From: an uncultured Oscillospiraceae bacterium
GTDB lineage: Bacteria; Bacillota; Clostridia; Oscillospirales; Oscillospiraceae
Direction of reading: 5' to 3'
Assembly: GCA_910589085.1 (NCBI GenBank)
Contig: CAJUSG010000029.1
Span: 1-29,322 of the forward strand
DNA: 29,322 nucleotides
The notes below the pieces were generated by a model, which saw only the letters and a list, made by a program, of their open reading frames with translations, was not told the origin of the DNA and did no database searches. Within the stretch, counting starts at the first letter, position 1. Every line of letters begins with the position of its first letter. Shown piece after piece: positions 1-6,802 of this stretch. The position numbers were made by a program, and so were the translations under genes.

Positions 1-53
1 TGCATTATAGCATTTTGGAATTGCCCTGTAAATGAACGATTTTTGCCCTCAGC

Positions 54-302
54 TTACGGCAGTATTTGATAGTGCCGCTCCGCCCCCACCTCAGAAAAGT
101 TGATTGTCATATCTGTATCATCGCCGCAGACCATTTGCGGGAGCAGTTCTCGCAATGTTTCTTCAACATTCAGCTTTTCTCCGTAGTGGTAAAGGGCTAC
201 TTCCGCAGGGTAGTAGGGGTTTTTAATGATTTCTTTCTGGTCGTTCCAGCAGTCAGGAATATCGACGGTTCCGGCAATCCTGATTTCACATCTTACTTTC
301 AG
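54..302 (-). CDS. Hypothetical phage protein, probable CTG start
   Basis: This is the last minus-strand gene of the early operon inside the window and I do not recognise its family. It would be an 82-residue soluble acidic protein with no membrane segment, with a central NPYYPAEVALYHYGEKL stretch. The open frame extends up to 365, but the best start is a CTG at 302-300. A strong AGGAGG lies about seven bases before it, and the start overlaps the end of the rusA-like gene by 17 bases. An ATG at 365 has no comparable ribosome site and would overlap rusA by 80 bases. The function is unknown. Its position after a Holliday-junction resolvase suggests it ends the recombination/early block. Confidence 0.6.
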   Translation of the reverse strand: MKVRCEIRIAGTVDIPDCWNDQKEIIKNPYYPAEVALYHYGEKLNVEETLRELLPQMVCGDDTDMTINFSEVGAERHYQILP

Positions 303-690
303 TTTCGCCTCCTCCTTTCTCCAAAAACCGAATCGTAACCTCCGTCCGGGGGTTGTCCTTGTCATACAGCACCCGGCTCCCGTCGTGGGACGTGATGATC
401 TCGCTGTTGTCGTCCTTTAGAACGCCATACTTCACCAGCACATCATCAATGGCCTCCAGCAGATTTGTGAGGTCAACCCGGCGCTTTGTCGGCATATAGA
501 ACAGGCAGACGACCTCGCAGGGCTGAGTATGCTTTTTCCCACGATTGGGAAGAAAATAGCCGGCGTCCTTTTCGTATTGGACGTAGGCCTTGCTGGGGAG
601 AATTTTGCTGTACCGGCCGCAGTTGGCGATGCGTTGGGAGTTCTTCTTGGTGACGGGGGCAAGCGGGATTGTGAACCTAAGCTCTTTCAT
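286..690 (-). CDS. rusA: RusA-family Holliday junction resolvase
   Basis: The product is predicted to cleave four-way DNA junctions formed during phage recombination or replication, easing later packaging. The 134-residue length fits RusA (about 120). The family pattern is visible: an N-terminal beta strand ending in PLAPVTKKNSQR, then RRVDLTNLLEAIDDVL with Asp73 and Asp82-83, then GVLKDDN with Asp93-94. These match the acidic metal-binding residues of RusA. An ATG at 690 is preferred, although a GTG three codons earlier (699) is also open. The gene overlaps the 3' end of its upstream neighbour and the start of the following one, so all three are probably co-translated. Confidence in the family is high. 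Confidence 0.88.
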   Translation of the reverse strand: MKELRFTIPLAPVTKKNSQRIANCGRYSKILPSKAYVQYEKDAGYFLPNRGKKHTQPCEVVCLFYMPTKRRVDLTNLLEAIDDVLVKYGVLKDDNSEIITSHDGSRVLYDKDNPRTEVTIRFLEKGGGETESKM

Positions 691-1051
691 CCCTGCCACC
701 CCGCAGCCACTGGTCTGCCTCCTCCGTCATAGCGTTAAGCATGTTCTGAATGTGCGTCAGGGCCTCCCTGATGGGCCTGCCCAGGTCTTTGGCCCCATTG
801 CGCCAGGAGGCGGACACGGACACACAGGCGTGGCCGTCATGGTCGAAGAAAAAGCAGGTATCCAGGGCGTCGCAGTAGAGATAGGAGCTCTTGTAGGGCA
901 TACCCTTTCGGTAGCTGTTCAGCATGAGCTTTTCAGCGTAGGTGTGGGCGTCGCCCTTGCGCTCCATGTAGGTGATGCGGGCATCCAGGCCCACCCTCCG
1001 GGCCGCATTATACAGAGCGTCCCGCTCCTGTTCGATTGTCAGTCGATTCAT
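677..1051 (-). CDS. Hypothetical phage early protein
   Basis: This is a 124-residue soluble protein of unknown function. The N-terminal third (MNRLTIEQERDALYNAARR) looks helical and charged. A middle strand-rich part contains CDALDTCFFFDHDGHACVS, and the C-terminus is helical (GRPIREALTHIQNML). The start at 1051 is supported by a GGAGGAG about eight bases upstream and by an ATGA overlap with the stop of the upstream HNH-like gene. Its tail overlaps the rusA-like gene. No catalytic motif is evident. Its place between a zinc protein and a resolvase suggests an accessory early function, but that is only context. Confidence 0.65.
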   Translation of the reverse strand: MNRLTIEQERDALYNAARRVGLDARITYMERKGDAHTYAEKLMLNSYRKGMPYKSSYLYCDALDTCFFFDHDGHACVSVSASWRNGAKDLGRPIREALTHIQNMLNAMTEEADQWLRGGRDERA

Positions 1052-1335
1052 TCGTCTGTCTCCTCCGGCAGATAGTTCTTTCCAAACTCACGGCGGAAGT
1101 CCTCTATGGTGGCGTTCTGCTCCCGCATGAATTTCCTCTGCCCGTATTCGTGGAGGCGCTGAGCCGTCTCCCGGCAGTTGTGTGCTGCCTGGGGACCGTT
1201 GCGGTGGCAACGGTCCCCACACAGGAACACGGTCAGGCCATACTTGGTTGACTTCTTGCGGTAGGCGCCGCCGAAGATGTGATGCTCCTCCAGGTGGCCC
1301 CAGCGACCGCAAAGCCAGCAGTAGCCGTCACGCAT
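1048..1335 (-). CDS. HNH-like zinc-binding protein
   Basis: This 95-residue protein has a CWLCG pair at residues 6-10, then a HLEEHHIFGG segment and a later CGDRCHRNGPQAAH segment. That arrangement resembles a compact HNH or His-Me finger nuclease fold, in which Cys pairs hold zinc and the EEHHI histidines would be catalytic. It may nick or trim DNA during phage recombination, or it may be only a structural zinc protein. The ATG at 1335 abuts the upstream stop codon and has GGAGG ten bases before it. The 3' end overlaps the next gene by four bases (ATGA). The nuclease assignment is from motif spacing only. Confidence 0.6.
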   Translation of the reverse strand: MRDGYCWLCGRWGHLEEHHIFGGAYRKKSTKYGLTVFLCGDRCHRNGPQAAHNCRETAQRLHEYGQRKFMREQNATIEDFRREFGKNYLPEETDE

Positions 1336-1596
1336 TTATTGCTTTCCTCCTCGGATTACTCGTATACGCTTGCGCATATTGGCCGCTCTCGCCTCAATGT
1401 ACTTTATGGGCTCTCTGTGCCCGTCGCACTCTCCGCGCCACATAGAGCGTTTTCGGTAGTCGCCGTCAAAATGCCTGCACTCGTCGCAGAAGTAACAGAC
1501 CTCGGAAACGTCGCCAACTTCTCCCGGGGTGAAGTAGCCGGACCAAAGCTCACAACTCCGAACGCAGGTATTGCATTTGCACCCATAACAACTCAT
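1336..1596 (-). CDS. Small cysteine-rich protein, putative zinc binder
   Basis: This 86-residue protein has eight cysteines in its first 40 residues (CYGCKCNTC, then C, then CYFCDEC) plus one further Cys, enough to bind one or two zinc ions. The C-terminal third is basic (NMRKRIRVIRGGK) and could touch nucleic acid. The start overlaps the stop of the upstream gene (ATGA) and the stop abuts the following ATG, so it is tightly coupled. The family is not recognised. It is one of many small zinc-ribbon-like proteins in this operon. Confidence 0.6.
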   Translation of the reverse strand: MSCYGCKCNTCVRSCELWSGYFTPGEVGDVSEVCYFCDECRHFDGDYRKRSMWRGECDGHREPIKYIEARAANMRKRIRVIRGGKQ

Positions 1597-2087
1597 AGCG
1601 GTGGTAGGGCCGGGGAGGGCGGCGGCATATCCTCCGGGAGCAGTTGGAACGCCAGCAATCCCTTTTTTGTTTTTCCAACAAATCGGAATCCCGCCTTTTC
1701 GTATGTATAACCCCAGGTGTCTTTACCGTGCCGTTTTGTCGGCTTCACCTTTTCCGTGTCGATAAAGGTTATCATACCGAGTTCCGGCGGCTCCCCCAGG
1801 TAGGCCCGTGTGGCTGCTACGGCATCACGGATAAGCTCAGAGGCAATATCGGCCCCCTCGTTACGGAAAGCGGAGCACACCCAAGCCCCGGCCCATGCGT
1901 GTTTCACATACTGCGCAAGAGGAAAGGACGTCACCCAAAGGGCTTTCCCGCCGTTTGTCTCCGCATATAGAACACAGCACCTACCCGGAGGGACAAACTG
2001 GGGTGTGCCCGGCTTTTGCCGGTTGTAATGGCGGTCTGCTATGACACGGGCCCGAGGGTCTGCCCTATTTGATTGGTGCCATATCAA
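1593..2087 (-). CDS. GNAT-like phage protein, possibly Mom-related
   Basis: This 164-residue soluble protein resembles a small acetyltransferase-type (GNAT) fold. An early RADRHYNR-type segment (residues 16-23) is followed by GTPQFVPPGR, then a strand-rich core (ALWVTSFP). A helix then leads to GMITFIDT, and the tail reads GYTYEKAGFRFVGKT, like the last helix and strand of GNAT enzymes. Phage Mom proteins, which hypermodify adenine in DNA, share an early R-H-Y motif and this general order. The match here is by pattern only and a plain conserved phage protein is equally possible. The start is a TTG at 2087 with no convincing ribosome site. It lies near other DNA-modifying genes. Confidence 0.5.
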   Translation of the reverse strand: MIWHQSNRADPRARVIADRHYNRQKPGTPQFVPPGRCCVLYAETNGGKALWVTSFPLAQYVKHAWAGAWVCSAFRNEGADIASELIRDAVAATRAYLGEPPELGMITFIDTEKVKPTKRHGKDTWGYTYEKAGFRFVGKTKKGLLAFQLLPEDMPPPSPALPPL

Positions 2088-2089
2088 GG

Positions 2090-2278
2090 CTACTTATACC
2101 CCCTCTCCTCAAACTGGCAGTCGGTGCAGACGTCCTCCCATTCGCCATCGACCTTGCGGCTGATCCAGCCGGCGTCCCTCTTTATCTGGACTGCTTCAGC
2201 AAAGCTCTCACCGCCGGGGAGCCGGGCACCGCAGCAGTCGCAGACAGGGGTGAACTGGCGATAGTAGCGGTCAATCAC
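2090..2278 (-). CDS. Small zinc-ribbon protein
   Basis: This 62-residue protein carries two Cys pairs, CDCCGARL near residue 13 and CTDCQFEERGY near the end, separated by about 38 residues. That is a classic zinc-ribbon layout. The start is GTG at 2278, inside GTGATTGA, where it overlaps the stop of a possible 33-aa ORF. AGAGGAG lies just upstream. Function is unknown; such ribbons often bind nucleic acid or another protein. Confidence 0.6.
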   Translation of the reverse strand: MIDRYYRQFTPVCDCCGARLPGGESFAEAVQIKRDAGWISRKVDGEWEDVCTDCQFEERGYK

Positions 2279-2372
2279 GGCGCCCCACTCCTCTTTTCAA
2301 GAGATTGGTGGTCATGTGCCGGAAGATATATAGCAGCTGCATGATATACGGGTGTTTCTGCTTATAGGCCAT
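2271..2372 (-). CDS. Possible 33-aa small ORF
   Basis: A 33-codon frame fills the gap between the MazG-like gene and the zinc-ribbon gene. It begins with an ATG that overlaps the end of the MazG-like gene and stops in the overlap with the GTG of the zinc-ribbon gene. It would encode a hydrophobic-then-basic peptide (IMQLLYIF followed by LLKRGVGRR). The tight fit on both sides, like its neighbours, is the main support. There is no clear ribosome site and no recognisable family, so it could be an untranslated gap. Confidence 0.35.
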   Translation of the reverse strand: MAYKQKHPYIMQLLYIFRHMTTNLLKRGVGRRD

Positions 2373-2670
2373 CAGCATCACCCTCCTGGATACCCAGCCG
2401 CCCTTTCAGACGCCGGATCTTCTTGTCCATGTGGGCGCACACCGCATCGTTGACATTGTAAATGAGCCTGAGCTGCTCCAGCATGATTGTCACGTCGGCA
2501 ATCTCGTCGGCAAGGGCCTCCCGGTCGATTTTCCCACGCCATATCTTGCAGATTTCCTTTGTCAGCTCACTCATTTCCTCTACCGCCATCTTGGTTTGCG
2601 CCTCGGGGCCCCATGCCTCAAGCGCCACTTGGTAGGTAGCTTTTCTCCTCTCGTAGTCGATAGCGTTCAT
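2362..2670 (-). CDS. MazG-like nucleotide pyrophosphohydrolase
   Basis: The product is predicted to hydrolyse nucleoside triphosphates, or a ppGpp-type alarmone, to monophosphate and pyrophosphate. Phages use such enzymes to clean nucleotide pools or blunt host stress signalling. The all-alpha MazG signature is clear: VEEMSELTKEICK (residues 30-42) supplies the E-x-x-E pair, and EALADEIADVTIMLEQL (residues 51-67) supplies the E-x-x-D pair that together bind magnesium. The 102-residue length fits single-domain MazG-like proteins. The start at 2670 directly follows the stop of the AAA+ ATPase gene (TAGATG), so the two are co-expressed. Confidence 0.82.
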   Translation of the reverse strand: MNAIDYERRKATYQVALEAWGPEAQTKMAVEEMSELTKEICKIWRGKIDREALADEIADVTIMLEQLRLIYNVNDAVCAHMDKKIRRLKGRLGIQEGDADGL

Positions 2671-3567
2671 CTACGTTTCTGCCTCCTCCTGCAAAATGTG
2701 TTTGACTACAACATCCGTACACTCCCTCACAACGGTCGAGGCAGGCACAGCTCCCTCAAAGGTTTTGCCGCACCACTCGTCCACCCAGCCGTCAGAGGGC
2801 AACCCGGCGTATCGAAAGAATCTGTGCGCGAACGCTCTTACTTCGTCAGGGGATAGTGGCGTCAGTTCATACCGCAAAGGGAACCTCCGCACAAGGGCCG
2901 GGTCGAGCTGGTCAAAACGATTGGTGGTGCCGATGATGATTGCATTGTTGCGGGTCTGGTCAAGCTCCTGCATGATAGCAATCACCACACGGTTCATTTC
3001 CCCCATTTCGTGGGCCTGTCCTCGAGCCGTTCCTATGGCATCAATTTCATCGAAACACAGGACACATGGGTTGGTGCGGACGTACTCAAAAATTTTTGCA
3101 AGATTGGACTGGGTGCCGCCCAGGTGGGAATCCACGACGCTCGAAAAGCGGACATAGGCAAACGGCAGTTCAGCTTTATGGGCTATGTACCTGGCCAGCT
3201 CGGTCTTCCCGCACCCGCTTTCTCCGTACAGAATGAGGGCGGGCAGATAGGGGATGCCCATGCTTGCAAGGCGCTCAGATGCTCGGTAGAGAGATATAGT
3301 TTTCTCCGTCGCCTCCGCCTCCGTTTTGCGGAGCAGGAATTTTGCCTCCGGGAAAACGTCAGAATCATCGACCGCCAAAAGGCCTTTAAGCGTGTCAGGC
3401 AAATTCACAAAGCCTTTTCGTGTCTCTAACCGGCGGATCATATCATCCCGGAAAGCGGCATCCTTTTGGGACGTGATTGCTCCCAAGATACACCTGGCCT
3501 GAAACTGGGCCCGTCGCATATCCCCATCGCACACATACCGAATAAGGACACGCTCATCATTATTCAC
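2671..3567 (-). CDS. AAA+ ATPase (FtsH/SpoVK-like core)
   Basis: This 298-residue ATPase should use ATP to remodel a protein or complex, probably as a ring. It has Walker A GESGCGKT (115-122), Walker B CFDEID (171-176), sensor-1 TTN (214-216) and an RRF arginine-finger segment (227-229). The pore-like stretch and the LDPALVRRF motif are typical of the classical AAA clade. There is no protease domain, so it is not FtsH itself. The N-terminal 100 residues are a helical domain that I do not recognise and that may bind the target. The start is GTG at 3567, overlapping the stop of the 41-aa zinc peptide (GTGA). The MazG-like gene follows directly. Confidence 0.85.
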   Translation of the reverse strand: MNNDERVLIRYVCDGDMRRAQFQARCILGAITSQKDAAFRDDMIRRLETRKGFVNLPDTLKGLLAVDDSDVFPEAKFLLRKTEAEATEKTISLYRASERLASMGIPYLPALILYGESGCGKTELARYIAHKAELPFAYVRFSSVVDSHLGGTQSNLAKIFEYVRTNPCVLCFDEIDAIGTARGQAHEMGEMNRVVIAIMQELDQTRNNAIIIGTTNRFDQLDPALVRRFPLRYELTPLSPDEVRAFAHRFFRYAGLPSDGWVDEWCGKTFEGAVPASTVVRECTDVVVKHILQEEAET

Positions 3568-3689
3568 AGGGCATCATCCTCCCTCTCTGCAATGTTCTTT
3601 TCCTCGGCCCAGGCCAGCCATATCGGACAGTCGATGAACAAGCGATAGGGGCAGGGCCTCTTGCAGCTCTCGCAGGGATTGACGTCCAT
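3564..3689 (-). CDS. 41-aa cysteine-rich microprotein
   Basis: This very short frame is strongly supported by its setting. Its ATG overlaps the upstream stop in TGATG, GGAGGAGC lies just before it, and its TGA overlaps the GTG of the AAA+ ATPase gene. The peptide has four cysteines in a compact pattern (CESCKRPCPYRLFIDC) followed by a Trp-rich helix (IWLAWAEE). It looks like a one-zinc microdomain. Its position suggests a partner or leader for the ATPase, but no function can be assigned. Confidence 0.6.
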   Translation of the reverse strand: MDVNPCESCKRPCPYRLFIDCPIWLAWAEEKNIAEREDDAL

Positions 3690-4252
3690 CACGGCTCCTC
3701 CCACGCGACCGGCATAAACATATGCTCACCACGCACCTTGTCCTTGCAGTAGACAAACACATCTTTTCCCAGACCGCCAAACAGTCCGTAGACTTTCCAG
3801 TCGCAGACCGTTCCGTCGCTTCTGACAATGCCGGTATCGCACTCATACGGAGAACTGCTGATACCACTGCAGCACGGGCACCGAAAGCCGCTCTTGCCGA
3901 TAGAGGCCATCATATCTTCTACGGTGTCGAATACCCGCACCCTCTCACCCTCAATGCGGGGCTGGCGGCACTCCTGGTAGTAGTTCATATACCAGTAATT
4001 TCGCTCAGACTCCCAGGAGTTCAGAATCTCCTCCCAAGGGATACCCAGCTTCTCGGAGTAATGCTTGGCCCTGTCAACAGCCCACTTGAACGTGTTGCAG
4101 TAGCGATGGGTGCAATGCTTATATCCGGGTTCACCGTATTTCCCGATTTTCGCACCCTCAATGTTGCAACCGTCAGGGTTGAAACAGCCACAACCATCAT
4201 GGTCGGTGCAGTCCTTTATGACAGCGGCCTTTAGTTTCTCATATCCGTCCAT
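3689..4252 (-). CDS. Cysteine-rich hypothetical phage protein
   Basis: This 187-residue protein has many cysteines: CTDHDGCGCFNPDGC near residues 15-29, CTHRYC near 47-52, and a ribbon-like CPCCSG followed by a distant Cys near the middle-to-end. Two zinc sites are likely. Between them is an aromatic helix (WESERNYWYMNYYQEC). ATG at 4252 is preferred over GTG at 4255 because it sits seven bases after GGAGG and overlaps the upstream stop as TGATG. The family is not recognised beyond being phage-like, and no enzyme motif is seen. Confidence 0.65.
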   Translation of the reverse strand: MDGYEKLKAAVIKDCTDHDGCGCFNPDGCNIEGAKIGKYGEPGYKHCTHRYCNTFKWAVDRAKHYSEKLGIPWEEILNSWESERNYWYMNYYQECRQPRIEGERVRVFDTVEDMMASIGKSGFRCPCCSGISSSPYECDTGIVRSDGTVCDWKVYGLFGGLGKDVFVYCKDKVRGEHMFMPVAWEEP

Positions 4253-4662
4253 CACAGATCCTCCGTGCTGAACACGATACCCACACAGAACAGTTCCCCG
4301 TCCTCGTAGATATTGAATACCTCATGGGGGATGTTGGTCTCGAACGTCCAGCAGGGGCCGCCCTCGTTATGCCACACGGCCTTAATGGTCTTGGCCGCTT
4401 TCAGAGCGGCAGAATAGAACGGGCAGGCCTCGGTGCAAGAACAATCAGGTTCCTCGAAAATGCCAGTTTTTGTGAGGCAGATGGTTCCTCCCTCGTAGGC
4501 CCCGACCTCCTCGTCGATGGCTCCCCGGAGTTCCACATTATCGTCGGAGCAGCCGTAGGCCACCACCAAACCGGCATCAGCAGCCTGCTGCTCCTCGTCT
4601 TTGGAAATCTCCATGCCGTACTCACGGCCGGAGAGCAGTTTGGCAAATTCTTTCATAGTCAT
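4252..4662 (-). CDS. Hypothetical phage protein with Cys cluster
   Basis: This acidic protein of about 136 residues begins MTMKEFAKLLSGREYG. It has a central CSCTEACPFY Cys cluster and a strand-rich C-terminus (FETNIPHEVFNIYEDGELFC). The frame is open further upstream to 4725, but AGGAGAC lies eight to ten bases before the ATG at 4662, and that start gives a modest 41-base overlap with the PP-loop gene. The sequence resembles anonymous proteins of Clostridia phages. I cannot assign a function. Confidence 0.62.
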   Translation of the reverse strand: MTMKEFAKLLSGREYGMEISKDEEQQAADAGLVVAYGCSDDNVELRGAIDEEVGAYEGGTICLTKTGIFEEPDCSCTEACPFYSAALKAAKTIKAVWHNEGGPCWTFETNIPHEVFNIYEDGELFCVGIVFSTEDL

Positions 4663-5434
4663 AAGGGATAGTCTCCTTTTCAGATAGTAAGTCAAGTTGT
4701 GCGTCGTCCATGCGGAATGCGGCATCTATTTCGTCAAAGCGCAGTTCCCGTGTGAACAACTCGGTTGCTTTCTCCGGGAGCGCCTGCAATTCCAACAGGC
4801 GCCCCCACAAATCCGGGTGGTGGTCGTAGAGATGGCGCAACTCCCGTTCCTTGGCATTGGGACAGAAGAAACATCCGTTTCGTGGGGCAAACTCATAGAT
4901 TGGAGACAGCAGCCCGTGTTTGCGGCACAAATCCATTGCCATGTCTTCTGTCACACCATACTTTTCCAAAAGGGACACGGTTGGATATTGGTAGCTGTCC
5001 ATCCTGGCAAGCCGATCCATCTCGTCGTCGGCTATCCCGACATATTGGATAATTTCGTCGCCCTGCCAGTGTTTCCTTTTCCATGCGTCCATAGGACGGA
5101 CTTTCAAATCCCGTTGCACATAGCACTTTCCGCACAAGGGCCAAGACCACATCTTTCCGGCACTCCGCCCCTCGCCGCTGATCCTGTGCTGGAATTGCCC
5201 CACAAAGGTCTTTTCCCCTCTAACGATATGAACAGGGATACCGGCCCTTTTCAGGCGCGGGATGGCGATGCGATAAACAAAGTCGCGGTGCTCTGGCACT
5301 TCGCCGCTGGTCTCCTCGTCAAACATGACTTCACAGTACACCACTTCATCCAGTGGCTCCTTGTACTTCTTTGCCAGGATAACGGTAGCCATGCTGTCTT
5401 TCCCAAACGAGCAGGCCGCTACATATCGTTTCAA
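4622..5434 (-). CDS. PP-loop ATP-pyrophosphatase (PAPS reductase/DndC-like fold)
   Basis: This 270-residue protein has the ATP-pyrophosphatase P-loop SFGKDS at residues 9-14, followed by an adenine nucleotide alpha-hydrolase fold. Two cysteine pairs, CGKC (101-104) and CFFC (188-191), could hold zinc or an iron-sulfur cluster. Relatives reduce PAPS, activate substrates by adenylation, or (DndC/IscS partners) help sulfur-modify DNA. The sequence does not say which applies. Its neighbour is a Dam methylase, so a role in modifying DNA or nucleotides is a reasonable inference. The start is TTG at 5434, overlapping the dam stop (TTGA) with GGAGA upstream. No cysteine desulfurase gene is seen nearby. 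Confidence 0.75.
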   Translation of the reverse strand: MKRYVAACSFGKDSMATVILAKKYKEPLDEVVYCEVMFDEETSGEVPEHRDFVYRIAIPRLKRAGIPVHIVRGEKTFVGQFQHRISGEGRSAGKMWSWPLCGKCYVQRDLKVRPMDAWKRKHWQGDEIIQYVGIADDEMDRLARMDSYQYPTVSLLEKYGVTEDMAMDLCRKHGLLSPIYEFAPRNGCFFCPNAKERELRHLYDHHPDLWGRLLELQALPEKATELFTRELRFDEIDAAFRMDDAQLDLLSEKETIPYDYERICQTALRP

Positions 5435-6249
5435 GTTTCCGTCTCCTCTGCGTCATAAAGGCTGAGCTGTCCGGCGGGCTGAAAATTCATCCAGATAGTT
5501 TCCTCTTTCCGCTGAGATAGCTGGTCTGTGGTTATAACCGCCTCTCGGTGCCATCCCCGGAGTTCTGCGTCGTACATAGGGCTTTTATACCCGCTTATCA
5601 GGACGGGCCCCTTGTGGCGTTTCAGTACGTCCAGGAGGCGCAGGTGGTCGTCGTCCGTCATTTCGCAGCGGTATTGCTTTCCCCGACGAGTTGACAGGAC
5701 ATAGGGCGGGTCGCAGTAGACGAGGACTCCCGGGGCGTTAAACCGTGATATGAGTTCCACCGCCGGGGAGCACTCAATCTGCACACCCCTCAGCCGCTCA
5801 GCGGCTGTCACGATAATGTCCGGCAGTTCCGTCCAGGCTTTTGCCGCATAAGCTCTTTCCCGGCCGGCAACGTCGTTCTTCCAGCCGACGCGCTCCCCTG
5901 TGGTGCGAAAGCCGTGGCCCATATTGCAACGGATCAGCAGGCGGGCGGCGCGGTCAAAGGGCTCCTTGGGTATCTCCTTGGAGAACGCTTTATCGTAGGA
6001 GGCCCGGGCGTAGGGCGTGAAGTAGATATCCCTGGCCAGCCTCTCCGGGTCTGACTTGATGCACTCAAACAGGTTTATCACTTCGCCGTCGAGGTCGTTT
6101 ATTGTCTCGATGTTCGACCGGTTCTTGTTGAAGAACACCCCGCCCGAGCCAAAAAACGGCTCCAAGTAGCTATGGTGTGGAGGGAAAAAGCTGATTACCC
6201 ACGACGCGACGCCCCATTTGGCCCCCGGGTACTTCAGCACACAGTTCAT
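5431..6249 (-). CDS. dam: DNA adenine methylase (D12/Dam family)
   Basis: The product transfers a methyl group from S-adenosylmethionine to N6 of adenine in DNA, probably at GATC or a related site. It has the family's order of motifs: KYPGAK (6-11), motif I EPFFGSGG (30-37), the acidic NDLDGEVINL (51-60) and the catalytic DPPY (180-183). The 272-residue length is normal. Start and stop are both in four-base overlaps with neighbours. In a phage it would protect DNA from host restriction or mark replication and packaging states. The exact target sequence cannot be told from motifs. Confidence 0.92.
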   Translation of the reverse strand: MNCVLKYPGAKWGVASWVISFFPPHHSYLEPFFGSGGVFFNKNRSNIETINDLDGEVINLFECIKSDPERLARDIYFTPYARASYDKAFSKEIPKEPFDRAARLLIRCNMGHGFRTTGERVGWKNDVAGRERAYAAKAWTELPDIIVTAAERLRGVQIECSPAVELISRFNAPGVLVYCDPPYVLSTRRGKQYRCEMTDDDHLRLLDVLKRHKGPVLISGYKSPMYDAELRGWHREAVITTDQLSQRKEETIWMNFQPAGQLSLYDAEETET

Positions 6250-6446
6250 CCCGACCGCCTGGGGCTTTTCCGCCGCCGGTTCCTGGCTTTCTCCTCGCAG
6301 TAGTCCCGGATAATCTCCTGTTGTTCGTAGGGCGTGGTGTTGGCTACCAAATGGCCGTAGCTGATGCCGCGGCGCCGGGCCTCCAGGGCCAGGGCTGACA
6401 ACTCCTCGGTGGGGGTGGCGTATACGCCATTACGCAGTTCGGTCAT
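6246..6446 (-). CDS. Small hypothetical phage protein
   Basis: This 66-residue protein has a C-terminus rich in Arg and Lys (EKARNRRRKSPRRSG) and an N-terminal half containing EELSALALEARRRGISYG, which resembles a short helix-turn-helix-like segment. Start and stop lie in ATGA overlaps with the zinc-ribbon gene and dam, so it is translated with them. A DNA-binding role is possible from the basic tail, but no family is recognised. Confidence 0.6.
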   Translation of the reverse strand: MTELRNGVYATPTEELSALALEARRRGISYGHLVANTTPYEQQEIIRDYCEEKARNRRRKSPRRSG

Positions 6447-6802
6447 TTGGAGCCCTCCTCCGGCGGGGCCTCGCAGGGATGCAGGATTGCCTCGCCCAGC
6501 GGTTTCAGCTCCTGGAACAGCTTCTCCTGCTTGGCCTTGATGCCGTCCAGCTCCTTGATGTACCCCTTGATGGTCTTCTCCCGGAACTTCTTGGCGTGGG
6601 CCGCCCGGATTTTGGCCTGAATCGCTTCGCGCCTCTCGATCAGTTTCCGCATTTCATCGTTGAGGGTGAGAACGTGGTACTTCTCGCCGCAGGCGGGGCA
6701 GGAGAAATACTGCACCGTGAGGCCATCCGCCACAGCTACACCGTAAAGGGAGCCGTCCAGGGCAAACCACTTGCCGCACTTGTTGCATTGGACGTTATTC
6801 AT
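6443..6802 (-). CDS. Zinc-ribbon and coiled-coil phage protein
   Basis: This 119-residue protein opens with CNKCGKWF (residues 6-13) and has a second pair, CPACGEKYH (36-44), forming a zinc ribbon. The rest is a long charged helix rich in Lys and Glu (from about 48 to 105), likely a coiled coil. Such proteins often dimerise and bind DNA or RNA. Start and stop overlap the neighbours by four bases. The function is unknown. Confidence 0.65.
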   Translation of the reverse strand: MNNVQCNKCGKWFALDGSLYGVAVADGLTVQYFSCPACGEKYHVLTLNDEMRKLIERREAIQAKIRAAHAKKFREKTIKGYIKELDGIKAKQEKLFQELKPLGEAILHPCEAPPEEGSK

